Assembly (NCBI RefSeq): GCF_018860765.1 | Contig: NZ_JAHKPV010000019.1 | Location: forward strand, 598,293 to 662,292 | DNA length: 64,000 nt | Source of the DNA: Marinobacter salexigens | Lineage (GTDB): Bacteria > Pseudomonadota > Gammaproteobacteria > Pseudomonadales > Oleiphilaceae | Direction of reading: 5' to 3' | Part shown: positions 18,305 to 29,400 of the stretch, piece after piece | Layout: each line of letters begins with the position of its first letter | How positions within the stretch are numbered: the first letter of the stretch is position 1 | Position numbers and translations under genes: made by a program | Notes under the pieces: model-generated | The model's database searches: none | What the model was told of the DNA's origin: nothing | Seen by the model: only the letters and a program-made list of their open reading frames with translations

Positions 18305-19086
18305 ATTCAGATATCAGCATTATTTGGCTTGGCGCGCTGGCAAGTCTGTTGGCAGGCCTTGCTACCGGCATTGGTGCGCTGGCCGTGTTTTTCATTAAAG
18401 ACCTATCTAACCGGCTGCAAGACAGCATGCTTGCGGCAGCTGCGGGCGTGATGCTGGCGGCTTCTTTCTTTTCCCTACTGTTGCCGGGGCTAGAACATGG
18501 TGAGGCGCTGTTGGGCTCAACCTGGGCTGCAGCGATACTTGTCATATTCGGCATACTTTCCGGCGCAGCTGCCTTGTATTACGTTCATCAAAAACTGCCT
18601 CACGAGCACTTCAACCTTGGACCGGAAGGACCAGATGCCTCCCACATACGCCGCATATGGCTCTTTATTATCGCCATAACACTGCATAACTTTCCGGAAG
18701 GTATGGCTGTAGGTGTGGGTTTTGCCGGGGGCGACGTGCGCAACGGCTTTGTGTTGGCGCTGGGGATTGGCATTCAGAATATTCCGGAGGGCCTTGCCGT
18801 TGCGCTATCGCTCATGGCCATTCAATATTCCCGCACCAAAGCGTTTACCATTGCCTTGATGACAGGCCTCGCCGAACCCATCGGTGGCGTGTTCGGCGCT
18901 ACCATGGTTTGGTTGGCAGAGCCCGTAATGCCTTGGACACTGGGCTTTGCTGCTGGCGCCATGCTGTTCATCATCAGCAATGAGATCATTCCCGAAACCC
19001 ACCGGAACCACTACAAAGCGCAAGTAACATTCGCATTACTGATAGGCTTTGTAGTGATGATGTTTCTGGATGCCACATTGGGTTAA
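18301..19086 (+). CDS. ZIP family metal transporter
   Basis: A 261-residue ZIP protein with eight predicted membrane segments. Metal-site motifs are HNFPEGMAVG in the fourth helix (about residue 129) and QNIPEGLAVA in the fifth (about 159), plus EIIPETHRN near the end. It resembles the GufA subgroup, which moves zinc or other divalent metals inward. The start ATG overlaps the stop of the hydrolase gene as ATGA. Confidence 0.88.
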   Translation: MNSDISIIWLGALASLLAGLATGIGALAVFFIKDLSNRLQDSMLAAAAGVMLAASFFSLLLPGLEHGEALLGSTWAAAILVIFGILSGAAALYYVHQKLPHEHFNLGPEGPDASHIRRIWLFIIAITLHNFPEGMAVGVGFAGGDVRNGFVLALGIGIQNIPEGLAVALSLMAIQYSRTKAFTIALMTGLAEPIGGVFGATMVWLAEPVMPWTLGFAAGAMLFIISNEIIPETHRNHYKAQVTFALLIGFVVMMFLDATLG

Positions 19087-19133
19087 TGTAGCGTACAACT
19101 GATATGTAAATCAGGCTATTAGGAGAAACAACC

Positions 19134-20807
19134 TTGCCCGATAACAACAAAACGCCGGGGCTGTTGGAGTTTGACTATATCGTAGCAGGTGCGGGAACAG
19201 CCGGTTGCCTGTTGGCTAACCGCTTGAGCGCGAACCCCAAAAACAGGGTGCTATTGATCGAAGCCGGAGGAAGGGATAACTACCACTGGATTCATATTCC
19301 AGTGGGCTACCTCTACTGTATCGACAATCCACGCACCGACTGGTGCTTTCGTACCGAGCCTGCACCGGGACTCAACAACCGGTCCCTGATATACCCTCGT
19401 GGTAAGACTCTGGGTGGCTGCTCAAGTATCAACGGTATGCTGTACATCCGCGGCCAAGCCCGAGATTACAATCGGTGGGCAGACATAACCGGCGATGACG
19501 CCTGGAGCTGGGACAATTGCCTGCCTGATTTTATGCGTCACGAAGATCATCACAGCTTGGACAATGGCGGCCCGGAAGATAGCGCCCAAAAGCTCTTCCA
19601 CGGCCATGGCGGTGAATGGCGAGTGGAGCGCCAAAGACTGAAATGGAAGGTGCTCGAAGACTTTGCAGAGGCGGCAGTTCAAGCTGGTATTCCACGCACA
19701 CATGACTTCAATCGCGGTGACAACGAAGGCGTTGACTATTTCGAGGTAAACCAACGCGCAGGCTGGCGCTGGAATACCTCCAAAGCCTTTTTAAGAAATG
19801 CCTCCAAACGCCCAAACTTAACGGTTTGGCACTCTACTCAGGTGTTAAGTCTGGAGATGGACACAACCGGGGAAAAGCCCAGATGCACCGGTGTACGCGT
19901 GGCTAGCGCCAGCTCAGGCAGCGAAAGGGTCGCAACGGCCCATCGCGAAGTCATTCTCTCGGCTGGCTCGATAGGCTCTCCACAACTGTTGCAGCTATCG
20001 GGCATAGGGCCGTCCGACTTGCTTCATACGTTGAACATTCCTGTGGTTGTAGACCTACCAGGAGTCGGTGAGAATTTTCAGGATCACTTGCAGATACGCT
20101 CTGTTTACAAGGTGAAAAACGCCCTTACCCTAAACACCATGGCCAACTCCTTGTTGGGTAAGGCAAGGATTGGTCTCGAATACCTACTAAAACGCTCAGG
20201 CCCCATGAGCATGGCGCCTTCACAGCTGTGCACCTTTACCCGCAGCTCGGATGAATACGACTATGCCAACATCCAGTACCATGTTCAGCCTCTGAGTCTG
20301 GATGCCTTCGGGCAACCCCTGCACGACTTCCCGGCTATTACCGCTAGTGTCTGCAACCTCAACCCCACCAGCAGGGGTACTGTGCGTATCCGCAGCCGCA
20401 ACCCGCTGGAGGCGCCGGCTATTGCACCCAATTATCTGAGCACACCGGAAGACCGGAAAGTCGCGGCAGATTCACTGCGGGTGACACGCCGTATCGCCGG
20501 GCAACCAGCCTTCTCAAAATACCAACCCGAGGAGTACAAGCCCGGGCCCCACTACCAAACCGACGATGAATTGAGCCGTTTGGCTGGCGACATAGGCACC
20601 ACCATTTTTCACCCCGTGGGCACCACTCGCATGGGGCGAGCAGACGATGCAATGGCAGTGGTTGACTCGCACCTGCGAGTGAGGGGCGTAAATGGTTTGC
20701 GCGTGGTGGACGCAGGAGTAATGCCAGTTATCACCAGCGGCAACACCAATTCACCAACTCTGATGATTGCGGAAAAAGCAGCGAGCTGGATTCTGGCGGG
20801 CGATTAG
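19134..20807 (+). CDS. GMC family oxidoreductase (choline dehydrogenase-like)
   Basis: A 557-residue FAD flavoprotein of the glucose-methanol-choline family. The FAD-binding GAGTAG is at residues 19-24, followed by a LLIEAGG strand; PRGKTLGGCSSINGMLYIRG near 85 and the second signature GSIGSPQLLQLSGIGP near 280 are clear. The C-terminus has FHPVGTTRMG with the active-site His and NTNSPTLMIAEKAA. It oxidises an alcohol, likely with quinone as acceptor. TTG start with AGGAG upstream. Substrate not known; no betaine genes nearby. Confidence 0.9.
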   Translation: MPDNNKTPGLLEFDYIVAGAGTAGCLLANRLSANPKNRVLLIEAGGRDNYHWIHIPVGYLYCIDNPRTDWCFRTEPAPGLNNRSLIYPRGKTLGGCSSINGMLYIRGQARDYNRWADITGDDAWSWDNCLPDFMRHEDHHSLDNGGPEDSAQKLFHGHGGEWRVERQRLKWKVLEDFAEAAVQAGIPRTHDFNRGDNEGVDYFEVNQRAGWRWNTSKAFLRNASKRPNLTVWHSTQVLSLEMDTTGEKPRCTGVRVASASSGSERVATAHREVILSAGSIGSPQLLQLSGIGPSDLLHTLNIPVVVDLPGVGENFQDHLQIRSVYKVKNALTLNTMANSLLGKARIGLEYLLKRSGPMSMAPSQLCTFTRSSDEYDYANIQYHVQPLSLDAFGQPLHDFPAITASVCNLNPTSRGTVRIRSRNPLEAPAIAPNYLSTPEDRKVAADSLRVTRRIAGQPAFSKYQPEEYKPGPHYQTDDELSRLAGDIGTTIFHPVGTTRMGRADDAMAVVDSHLRVRGVNGLRVVDAGVMPVITSGNTNSPTLMIAEKAASWILAGD

Positions 20808-21484
20808 GCCGTGCCAGAAGCTAGCCTCACAATATCTTCGTATTGACGCACCTGAACAACCTGCTCTGCCACCGGCTCCATGGCCAATGAGCAGGCCTCG
20901 TTAATCATGGCAGACGCAACGGTTTGTGCTTCTATCCCCCGATATTTCTCCAAGGGCCCCAAAAGCACCCTGTTGATCAGCGGCATAGCTCTTGCGCCAA
21001 TCGCTTCCCCAAGACGGTGCTCTGACCGATCGCCCAGTAGCAGGCTCGGGTGATAAATAGACAGATAGGGATATCCCAGTTTTTTTACAGCATCTTCCAG
21101 TTCGCCTTTGACCCGATTGTAAAAAATAGTCGAGGAGGATGAGGCCCCAATCGCAGACATCAAAATAAACCCACGCCCACCTGCTGCGCGGCCAAGCTCG
21201 GCGGCTTGCAGGCAGTAGCCGTAATCCACCTTACGAAACTGCTCCTGAGAGCCAGCCGCTTTGATCGTCGTGCCCAGACAGCAAACGACCACATCCACCT
21301 CAAAAAGCTCTGTATAATCGGCCATGCAATCGAAATCTATTTCCTGCTGACGCAGCTTTTCGTGAGCAGAATTCAGAAGTTTGCGAACAGGTACAACCAC
21401 CGACTCAACGTCTTCACGAGCCAACAGCCCTTCAAGGACCAACCCTCCGGTCAGGCCGGTGGCACCCAGCAATAGCACATTCAT
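20804..21484 (-). CDS. NAD(P)-binding oxidoreductase, HTATIP2/NmrA-like
   Basis: A 226-residue Rossmann protein with GATGLTGG at residues 7-14, a VDVVVCCLGTT strand, SAIGASSSSTIFYNRVKGELE (with the Tyr and Lys of atypical short-chain dehydrogenases) and YHPSLLLGDR. It is like the TIP30/HTATIP2 group, whose bacterial members have no settled substrate. It converges with the GMC gene, overlapping by four bases. Confidence 0.8.
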   Translation of the reverse strand: MNVLLLGATGLTGGLVLEGLLAREDVESVVVPVRKLLNSAHEKLRQQEIDFDCMADYTELFEVDVVVCCLGTTIKAAGSQEQFRKVDYGYCLQAAELGRAAGGRGFILMSAIGASSSSTIFYNRVKGELEDAVKKLGYPYLSIYHPSLLLGDRSEHRLGEAIGARAMPLINRVLLGPLEKYRGIEAQTVASAMINEACSLAMEPVAEQVVQVRQYEDIVRLASGTA

Positions 21485-21566
21485 AACGTTCTCTTTTATT
21501 TTTCCCAGATACTCATCGTACCAAACATCCGCCTTGATCTATGAACTGGTGATGCCCGAGAGTTGC

Positions 21567-22262
21567 TTACAGATCCTTCAGATATTTTAGACCCGAAAGC
21601 TGGTCCATCTGGCCACGAATCCAGAATGCCCGTTCTCTTACATAGGGCGATGGCGATGCAGCACTAAACACCTTAGGATTCGGCAACACCGCAGCAAGCC
21701 GGGCCGACTGACTGGCAGAGAGCTGATGCGCAGAGATTCCAAAGTGAGCCTTACTGGCAGCTTCCACACCATATATGCCAGGCCCAAATTCGGCGATATT
21801 CAGATACACCTCAAGAATCCGCCGCTTGGACCAAAGTGCGTCAACGGCAAGTGCGAGCCCGGCCTCCAGAGCTTTACGAATAAAACTACGGCCATTCCAG
21901 AGGAACAGGTTTTTTGCGGTTTGCTGGGTAATCGTGCTGGCGCCCCGAAGCCCTTCTCCAGCATGGTACTCTGCCAACGCGCTTTGGATTGCTGAAAAAT
22001 CAACGCCCCAATGAGCTGGAAACCGTTGATCCTCGCTGGCCACAACCGCAAGCGGCATCCAGGGTGAAATTTCCGGCAGACTAACCCATGTATGCTCTAT
22101 TTCTTTAGTCGGGTTGGCATAGCTATAACCGAGCATAAACGCCGAGGTTGGCGGATTTACATACCGGAACAGGATTAACACGGAGAAAACCGTCAATAGT
22201 ACAATCGTCAGCGCCCAAGCAGCCCCGCGAAACAGTCGCTTTGCGACGGATTTACGAGCCAT
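21567..22262 (-). CDS. mtgA: Monofunctional biosynthetic peptidoglycan transglycosylase
   Basis: About 231 residues: a membrane anchor at 15-37, then a glycosyltransferase-51 domain. [14 protein letters not shown] carries the catalytic Glu near residue 76, [16 protein letters not shown] is the second motif and [20 protein letters not shown] the fourth. It polymerises lipid II into glycan strands in the periplasm. The ATG at 22262 has CAGGG upstream; the frame opens one codon pair earlier with GTG. It overlaps the end of the lipid kinase gene by 11 bases. Confidence 0.93.
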   Translation of the reverse strand: MARKSVAKRLFRGAAWALTIVLLTVFSVLILFRYVNPPTSAFMLGYSYANPTKEIEHTWVSLPEISPWMPLAVVASEDQRFPAHWGVDFSAIQSALAEYHAGEGLRGASTITQQTAKNLFLWNGRSFIRKALEAGLALAVDALWSKRRILEVYLNIAEFGPGIYGVEAASKAHFGISAHQLSASQSARLAAVLPNPKVFSAASPSPYVRERAFWIRGQMDQLSGLKYLKDL

Positions 22263-23175
22263 ATACACCCTGTTGTTGAGAGCCGGACCGGCTACTTTCA
22301 GCTTCTCCGGTACGCACTACCGAAACACCAATTACCCGAAGACAATGCTTCCGGCACACCACCTGCAGTGGTGTTTTACCTGCTTCATCGCCGTCCACCG
22401 TCACAGTTTTCGGTTTTGACGTAATAACGTCGCAGCGCTTACCCTTCAGGTGCACCACCGTGCTAGTGCGATTCGGGGATTTACCGCTAAACCGAACCAT
22501 AAGAAAAGTGAGCAATAGCTGAATCAAGGGGCGTGGTTTTACGGCAATAATATCGAGCATTCCATCATCAGCAGTTGCTTGCGGAATCTCATTCCCACCC
22601 CCAAAGAAGGCTCCGCTGGATACCGCAATCGATAGCCAGCGGCCCCGTACAAATGCTTCATCGCATGTTAGTTCTGCATGAAAGCCGCGTTTGGCATTTA
22701 CTCGTCGTAGCAGCTCAAAGCCATAGCTGAAGCGACCAAACAGCTTTTTGGCGGCGCCTTGTGATTCTCTGGCCGGGAGCGTACCCAAGCCAACATGGGC
22801 TACATTAAGAAAAATTCCGTCACCGAACTCCGCTACATCAACTTGCTGAGTAGCCCCTCGTTGAACCAGCTCACACACCGCATCCGGATCTTCCGGCAAA
22901 TCAAGGTTGCGGGCAAAATCATTGGCGGTGCCCGAGGGTAATACTGCCAGCGTTGCATTGCGCTCAAGGCACAACTGGGCTCCGGCATTTACCGAACCGT
23001 CGCCACCAGCCACCATAACAATGTCGTCAGATTTTACCTGCGCCTTCCAACCCTGCTCTTGAAAGTCGCAACAGCTTGGGTTCGTAATACCAGCGTTAGC
23101 CAGATGTTCTAGCCAAAAGTCTCTCCCTCTCTGGCCATCGCCTGCTTCCGGGTTTGCAACCAGCCAATAATTCAT
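22252..23175 (-). CDS. Diacylglycerol/lipid kinase family protein (YegS/BmrU-like)
   Basis: A 307-residue protein of the DAGK catalytic family, which phosphorylates a lipid such as diacylglycerol. The nucleotide motif [13 protein letters not shown] is near residue 55 and [13 protein letters not shown] near 80. [14 protein letters not shown] and DDGMLDI lie further on, and VTVDGDEAG marks the C-terminal beta domain. It precedes and overlaps mtgA, so the two may be co-transcribed, a plausible envelope pairing. Confidence 0.87.
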   Translation of the reverse strand: MNYWLVANPEAGDGQRGRDFWLEHLANAGITNPSCCDFQEQGWKAQVKSDDIVMVAGGDGSVNAGAQLCLERNATLAVLPSGTANDFARNLDLPEDPDAVCELVQRGATQQVDVAEFGDGIFLNVAHVGLGTLPARESQGAAKKLFGRFSYGFELLRRVNAKRGFHAELTCDEAFVRGRWLSIAVSSGAFFGGGNEIPQATADDGMLDIIAVKPRPLIQLLLTFLMVRFSGKSPNRTSTVVHLKGKRCDVITSKPKTVTVDGDEAGKTPLQVVCRKHCLRVIGVSVVRTGEAESSRSGSQQQGVYGS

Positions 23176-23303
23176 ACCATCAAGATCTCTGTCGCAGCTT
23201 CAAAAAGTCCCTCAACACCCCATTAACAATACCTCAAAGGTTACCGTTCCGACGTTACGATTAGGACACCGGAGCCAATGGTATTGATCTGCCAGAGCGC
23301 TCC

Positions 23304-24194
23304 TTAGACGGGGCGTTTTTGAGACACCACCAGAGCGACCCCCGCAATAGACACAATGCCGCCAATGATAGCCAGTACGCCCAAGCGCTCATCAAACAGC
23401 CAGAAGGCTTCCAGAGCGGTTACCGGAGGGACAAGATAGAATAGGCTGGCCACCTGGGAAGCCGCACCCCGGCGGATCAGCCACATCAATAGCAATATGG
23501 CGCCAATGGAAACACCCAAAACCAGCCAGGCCATGGAAAGCTGAAGCGGCACTGACCACACCACCTCACGGGTTTCGAGCAGGAGTGCGCCAAGTGCGAA
23601 GAACGTGGTGGCGGCGCCATATTGAATAATGGTGCCAGCCACCAAATCCGCACCTGTACCATGGCGCTTTTGATACACAGTACCCAGAGAAATTCCTGAC
23701 AAGGCAAGCAGTGCCCATATCAGCGTCCATAAAGGGAAACTCTCACCCGGATTGCCTGCCCCGCCAAACTTCTCTAGCAAAACCAGCGTTACACCCAGAA
23801 GGCCAAGCCCCAAACCCAACCATTGCCGCCATGAAACGGCTTCTTTTAGAACAACAACAGCAACACCCGCCGTCACCAGTGGCTGCAAGCCTACCACCAA
23901 AGACACTATCCCAGAGGGCATTCCACCCTGAATTGCGTAGTAAACACCACCAAGATAACAGCCGTGGACCAGCAGGCCTGTTACCGCAAGATGCCTTGCA
24001 GCCCTCCAACCAGGCCAACGGGTTTTGAGCATAGCGGCAAGCCCAGCAAGTAGGCCTAGCGTCAGCAGCATGCGAATCAAAAGAAGAGTAAATGGCTCAG
24101 CATAGGGCAAGCCATACTTGGCACCGATAAATCCGGTGCTCCACAGCCACACGAACAGTGCGGGAACAAAAAAAGAGTAAAACAAGGATTGCAT
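23304..24194 (-). CDS. EamA/DMT family transporter
   Basis: A 296-residue membrane protein with about ten hydrophobic segments in two EamA repeats. The first starts FVWLWSTGFIGAKYG and the second LIWALLALSGISLGTVYQKR. Such proteins export amino acids, purines or other metabolites, with the substrate not predictable from sequence. Single gene; upstream is a TIGR02647 gene on the same strand about 125 bases away. Confidence 0.87.
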   Translation of the reverse strand: MQSLFYSFFVPALFVWLWSTGFIGAKYGLPYAEPFTLLLIRMLLTLGLLAGLAAMLKTRWPGWRAARHLAVTGLLVHGCYLGGVYYAIQGGMPSGIVSLVVGLQPLVTAGVAVVVLKEAVSWRQWLGLGLGLLGVTLVLLEKFGGAGNPGESFPLWTLIWALLALSGISLGTVYQKRHGTGADLVAGTIIQYGAATTFFALGALLLETREVVWSVPLQLSMAWLVLGVSIGAILLLMWLIRRGAASQVASLFYLVPPVTALEAFWLFDERLGVLAIIGGIVSIAGVALVVSQKRPV

Positions 24195-24320
24195 AGCTGG
24201 CTGCCGAGGTCAGATTTCCAAAGCGCGAGCCAGTGTAGCGGCTGGCTCGCTTGCGGAACAGAGACAGACCTCCGACTGTGTAGCCATTACAAATAGCTCT
24301 CGGGGTCGCGTTGCGAACAC

Positions 24321-24557
24321 TTAGGTCGTGAGGATGGACTGAAGTTTCTGGGTCAGCTCCACAGCTTCACTACCCATAGGCGTGAGATAGCCGCCGTCGT
24401 CCCGTGTAATCAGTCCCTTGGCATAAAGACGCTCCGCGGCGTGCACGGTTTCTGGTGCAGCATCGCCCTGATGCACTTTAATACCAGCCTGACCCGAAGA
24501 GGATTCAAACTGTGACAATAGATTGAGCTCTGCAATATGATCTGAAGAGAATGGCAT
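24321..24557 (-). CDS. TIGR02647 family protein
   Basis: A 78-residue protein matching the TIGR02647 family as I recall it, with AELNLLSQF near the start, GIKVH, APETVHAAERLYAKGLIT and DGGYLTPMGSEA. The layout suggests a winged-helix-like small domain and members are sometimes named DNA-binding, but the function is not established. The gene is followed at 24584 by a coiled-coil protein gene. Confidence 0.8.
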   Translation of the reverse strand: MPFSSDHIAELNLLSQFESSSGQAGIKVHQGDAAPETVHAAERLYAKGLITRDDGGYLTPMGSEAVELTQKLQSILTT

Positions 24558-24583
24558 TGTATTTCCTTGTCTGGTTTTGGTGG

Positions 24584-25060
24584 TCAGATACTTTCTTTTC
24601 TTTTTTTCTGCTCAAGGGTTAAGTTTTGCTCAGTTTCATTCCACTGTTCAGAAAGTGCTTCATAAGCCTCTGAAAAGCCTTTCTTAGCCCGCTCCCATGC
24701 CGTTGCTGAGCTAGCCTTGAGTTCGTTATACCAGTTTTGCACTCTTTCACGTTGCTCACGCAGGGACGCCAGACTGTCTTTTGAGCGTTCCCGCGCCGTG
24801 TTACTCATTTCATCCCAGTTTTCCGAAAGCTCTTGTTCAAGTTCTGCAATACGTTCATCTAACGTCGAGAGCGCCCGGTTAATGGAATCCTCCGCCTGAT
24901 CCTTCTGGTCGGCCCCATATTCCTGCAATGCTTCTCCAAGCTCTCGGGTTTCCTGTTTGAGGTTTTCCACCGAGCGATTATCTGTTTCAGCCTGCAGCTG
25001 TGAGCTAAACACACACAAGGCAGAAACTAAAAGGGCAAACGCTGTGGGTCTTGCATTCAT
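24584..25060 (-). CDS. Secreted coiled-coil hypothetical protein
   Basis: About 158 residues. A signal peptide (MNARPTAFALLVSALCVFSSQLQA) is followed by an almost wholly helical, charged chain with long heptad runs (DERIAELEQELSENWDEM, then SLREQRERVQNWYNEL). It is probably a periplasmic coiled coil; no known family recognised. The ATG at 25060 has GGAG six bases upstream; the frame reaches 25108 but those residues have no support. Confidence 0.65.
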   Translation of the reverse strand: MNARPTAFALLVSALCVFSSQLQAETDNRSVENLKQETRELGEALQEYGADQKDQAEDSINRALSTLDERIAELEQELSENWDEMSNTARERSKDSLASLREQRERVQNWYNELKASSATAWERAKKGFSEAYEALSEQWNETEQNLTLEQKKRKESI

Positions 25061-25309
25061 AGATGTCTCCGGAGCTAGGTTATTCAAGAATAGCAGTAGC
25101 ACCACCATAACAATATCCCGACCAACAGCTTATCTTATAAAAGCTTAATAAACTGACAATAAAACTCGGCTATATCAATAAAAACAAAATCTTAAATACC
25201 TAGTTGGAACATAGAAATCGACCTAGACGGACTCCGCAGACAGTTGACGTTTGTGCATCATCCGAGCCTGTGCCATTTTGAAATGGAAGCCAAGCAAAGA
25301 GGAATAGTT

Positions 25310-25486
25310 ATGCTCTATTGGGCTGTAGTTTGTCTTGTTATTGCCATCATTGCCGGTGTCCTTGGTTTTGGGGGCATTGCAGGCACGGCGGCTGGTATCG
25401 CCAAAGTCCTGTTTTTTATCTTCTTAGTTTTGTTGGTGATTTCTCTTGTTGCCAATGCTGTACGCGGACGTGGACCAAAGATATAG
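25310..25486 (+). CDS. DUF1328 small membrane protein (YtjA-like)
   Basis: A 58-residue protein of the DUF1328 family: [32 protein letters not shown] with a GFGGIA turn between two membrane helices, then a short basic tail RGRGPKI. The ATG at 25310 has AGAGGAAT upstream; a longer frame back to 25244 is unlikely. The role is unknown. A strong GC hairpin follows at 25510. Confidence 0.88.
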   Translation: MLYWAVVCLVIAIIAGVLGFGGIAGTAAGIAKVLFFIFLVLLVISLVANAVRGRGPKI

Positions 25487-25509
25487 AGTCCTGTCTGACG
25501 CGATTTTCG

Positions 25510-25536
25510 GCCCGGGCGCTTTCTAAGCGCCCGGGC
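25510..25536 (+). terminator. Strong GC hairpin after DUF1328 gene
   Basis: A perfect 12-base stem, GCCCGGGCGCTT at 25510-25521 with its complement at 25525-25536, closes a three-base loop. No T-run follows. It probably ends the DUF1328 transcript or protects its 3' end. Confidence 0.55.
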
Positions 25537-25685
25537 ACCGAATTAGCCCTCTCCAGCACCGCCCGTAACATTTCACCCACAATACGAAATATCATTTCTT
25601 GCCGGTAACGCCGTATAATCTATGTTGTCCATGTTTTAATATTACTCGCAGCATGATTATTGATAGCGCTTCCCGTGAGTTGCAA

Positions 25686-26384
25686 ATGATACACTTCCGA
25701 AAACTCGCACTGCCCTTTCTAATCGCTCTCGTCTGGTTACCTGCACCGGTTGCGGCGGACACTATCAAGCGTATTGTCCACCCTGATGGCAGAGTGGAAT
25801 TTACCAATGTTAAAACCAGCAGTCGTGGTCGGGCCTCAAGTAAAAACGAGACAGTTTTTCGCTACAAGGACGATAACGGCGTTGTTGCCTACAGCGGCAC
25901 GCAGCCTGACGTGGCGAGCTTCGACGTTATCAGCTTCTATTGCTACGCTTGCGATCCAGACTCCCACGTAAACTGGCGTACAACGCCCCTCTTTACCGGC
26001 CGCTACGACACAGAAATCAAAACAGCTGCTCTGGAATACGGAGTAGACCCCGCGCTGGTGCGCGCAGTCATTCATGCGGAATCCGCGTTCAATGAAAAGG
26101 CGCTATCCCCTGTGGGTGCTCAAGGGCTAATGCAACTGATGCCGGGAACGGCGTTGGAAGTTGGCGTGCAGAATGCGATGGTTGCAGCAGACAACATTCG
26201 TGGTGGAGTGACCTACCTCGCCAAAATGCTGGAACGCTTCAAGGGTAATACCCGGTTGGCAACCGCTGCCTACAATGCAGGACCGGGCACCGTGAGCCGT
26301 TACGGAGGCATACCGCCCTACGCTGAAACCAAGGCGTATGTTGAGAGAGTCGGCATACTGCATGAGCGCTACGCGAGCAATTAA
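25686..26384 (+). CDS. Secreted lytic transglycosylase (SLT domain) with DUF4124-like N-terminus
   Basis: About 232 residues. A signal peptide (MIHFRKLALPFLIALVWLPAPVAA) leads to a short DUF4124-like region (TIKRIVHPDGRVEFTN), then an SLT domain. VDPALVRAVIHAESAFNEKALSPVGAQGLMQLMPGTA holds the catalytic Glu in AESAF, and LATAAYNAGPGTVSRYGG is the closing motif. It cleaves peptidoglycan glycan strands. The ATG at 25686 gives a proper signal peptide; ATG 25653 is an alternative. It is one of two SLT-like genes in the window (other at 9313). Confidence 0.87.
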   Translation: MIHFRKLALPFLIALVWLPAPVAADTIKRIVHPDGRVEFTNVKTSSRGRASSKNETVFRYKDDNGVVAYSGTQPDVASFDVISFYCYACDPDSHVNWRTTPLFTGRYDTEIKTAALEYGVDPALVRAVIHAESAFNEKALSPVGAQGLMQLMPGTALEVGVQNAMVAADNIRGGVTYLAKMLERFKGNTRLATAAYNAGPGTVSRYGGIPPYAETKAYVERVGILHERYASN

Positions 26385-26392
26385 GCCGAACT

Positions 26393-26421
26393 CTGGAAGC
26401 CTCATCCCTGAGAGCTTCCAG
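26393..26421. terminator. Hairpin between convergent SLT and putA genes
   Basis: CTGGAAGC at 26393-26400 pairs with GCTTCCAG at 26414-26421 around a 13-base loop, between two convergent genes. A modest stem with no T-run, so confidence is limited. Confidence 0.4.
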
Positions 26422-26435
26422 CGATAGGATTAACG

Positions 26436-29400
26436 TTACTCAGACGCTGCAATCAGACTAGCGTTACCTCCGGCCGCTGTCGTATCTACACATAGATGAC
26501 GCTCAATTACAAAACGCTGATCGAGCGTGTGTTCTGTAATTAGCGGAAGCAGTGCACCATCGCGCTTGGCCAGCGCCAAACGATACTGGCGCAAGAGAAT
26601 CTGGTCAGCACAGCTTACAACGGCTTCAAAGCCGCTGGCATTAGCAAGCACTTCCGGCTCCAGAAGCCCCTCAACGCCCACTATCGGCAAGCCAGCCTGA
26701 GCTGCACGACCGACAGAGTCGTCAATACCCGGTGCAATAACCACCACTTTGTTGCCTTGAGACAGGGCCATGGCGGCCTGTGCCAATGCGGTTTCTTTGT
26801 CTGGCCCCAAACACAAAACCGTTCCGCGAGGGTAGTTGGAAAGCCGGTTGAGTTCGCCCGTTGGTCCCGGCAACTCTTCAACCTGCGCATCTAGGGGGGC
26901 AGGCACCTTGCCGAAAACCGGCTCCATGGATTGGATTCTGGCTTTGGGAGCTGGCACGGTAAGTTTGCTCAGCTTACCAGCCAGCCCTTCGAGTTTTTTG
27001 CCATCAACAGCATTTGCACCAGCTTCTGCAGACCGCTCAGCAGTGGCACCTTTAAGGAAACGTCGAACGTACTGTGGCCCACCTGCTTTCGGACCAGTCC
27101 CGGAAAGGCCTTCCCCGCCGAATGGCTGGGAGCCAACAATCGCACCGATCTGGTTACGGTTAACGTAGGTGTTGCCAACCTTGATACGGCTGACAATCTG
27201 GTCAACACGGTTATCAACCCGGCTATGAATGCCGAATGTGAGGCCATAGCCTTTGGCATTTACCGCATCCACAACCTTGTTTATGTCCTTCGCTTCGAAT
27301 GTGGCCACATGCAGTACCGGCCCGAAGATCTCTTCTTCCATGTCTTCAATCCCGCTGACCTTCAGTACAGCAGGAGAGACGAACAGCCCTTTTTCCGGCA
27401 CCGGGAGCTTTTTCAGCAAGCGCCCTTCGCGCTCGAACTTGTCGCAGTGATCCACAATTTTCTTGCGGGCAGCTTCATCGATAACCGGTCCCACATCGGT
27501 AGAGAGCGCCCAAGGATCGCCAATGCCCAGCTCTTCCATTGCCCCGTAGAGCATTTCCAGCAAGTTGTCCGCAATGTCCTTTTGCACATACAGCATGCGC
27601 AAGGCCGAACAACGCTGGCCCGCACTCTGGAACGACGATGCCAACACATCACGAACCACCTGCTCTGGCAGGGCTGTTGAATCCACAATCATGGCGTTTA
27701 GGCCACCGGTTTCGGCCACCAGCGGTGCGTCCGGCGCCATGTTTTCCGCCATTACCTTATTGATACGCTGAGCCGTAGCCGTAGAACCGGTAAAGCAGAC
27801 CCCCGCCACTCGGGAATCAGAAGTCAGTGCCGTGCCGACAGTGGCGCCCGAGCCCGGCAGAAGCTGTATGGCATCTTTGGGAATACCCGCTTCGTACATG
27901 AGCTCAACCGCACGAACGGCTAACAAAGACGTTTGCTCTGCTGGCTTGGCAACGACAACGTTACCCGCAGCCAAGTTTGCGAGGATTTGGCCAGCAAAAA
28001 TCGCCAATGGAAAGTTCCACGGCGATATACAGCAAATAATGCCGCGAGCTTCACCATCGTCTTTGTAACGCAAACCTTCATTGGCATAAAACTGTGAGAA
28101 ATCTACCGCCTCGCGGATTTCGGCAACACCATCCAGCAGGGACTTACCCGCTTCGCGGGTGGTTAGCGCAAACAATTCGTCTGCGTTTTCTTCCAACAAA
28201 TCACCTACTTTGCGCACACACGCAGCACGATCTTCTGCAGGCATGGCCGACCAGCTCGCAAACCCTTGCTCAGCCGCTGTAATGGCCGCATCCACATCGG
28301 CTTCATTAGCCTGTGTGATATGCCCAACCAGATCATCTGGATTAGCCGGGTTTTTGACTTCCAGCACTTCGGTGCCGGTAACATCAGCAGCAAGCAACGG
28401 GCCTCCCGACCATTGATGACTGCGGAATGCGCCACGGCCTTCATCAATGCGGGCAACCGTTACAGGATCGGTAATGTCCCAGCCTTTTGAGTTGCGGCGT
28501 TTGGCACCAAACAGATTGGCCGGGTGCACTATGGCCTTGCTCGACAGGTTTTTGCCCAGCTCCCGAACCGAATCAATGGGGTCCTTGGCAATTTCCTCGG
28601 GAGTGATGCTGGTATCCACGATTTGGTTTACAAATGAACTGTTGGCGCCGTTTTCAAGCAAACGGCGCACAAGGTAGGCCAGCAGGTCGCTGTGCTTGCC
28701 TACAGGCGCGTATATTCTGCACGGCACTCCGCTCTCGCTCAGTACCTGATTGTGCAACGATTCGCCCATACCGTGCAGGCGCTGAAACTCGTAACTCTTC
28801 AGCCCGGCGATTCCGGTCAGTTCAAGAATGGCGGATACAGAATGGGCGTTGTGGGTCGCAAACTGCGGATAGATACGATCGCTCATGCGCACCAGCTTTT
28901 TGGCGCATGAAAGATAAGCAACGTCACTGCATGCCTTACGCGTGAACACAGGAAAGTTCGACAGACCCATGACCTGAGCACGCTTGATTTCGGCATCCCA
29001 GTAAGCGCCTTTAACCAGACGAACCATGATTCGGCGATCAAGTTTTACAGAGAGCGCGTACAGCCAGTCAAGCGTGTGGGAAGCGCGTTTGGCGAAGGCT
29101 TGCACCACCACGCCAAAACCGTCCCAGTTAGCCAATGCCGGGTCAGATAAAATGGCTTCGATAACATCCAAAGAAAGATCAAGCCGGTCCTGTTCTTCAG
29201 CATCAATATTAAAGCCCATGTTCGCAGCTGCGGCCTTCTTCGCCAGCTCAAGTGCGCGGGGAACCAACTCTTTCATTACCCGCTCTTTCTGGCCATATTC
29301 GTAGCGGGCCAGAAGGGCAGAAAGCTTGACCGAGATACCGGGGTTTTTCCGCACATCGCCTTTGCAGTTCTTAGCGATGCTATCGATAGCGTTGGAATAG

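Noticed and set aside
26931..27680. 249-codon plus-strand frame inside putA
   Set aside because: Antisense to conserved aldehyde dehydrogenase codons.
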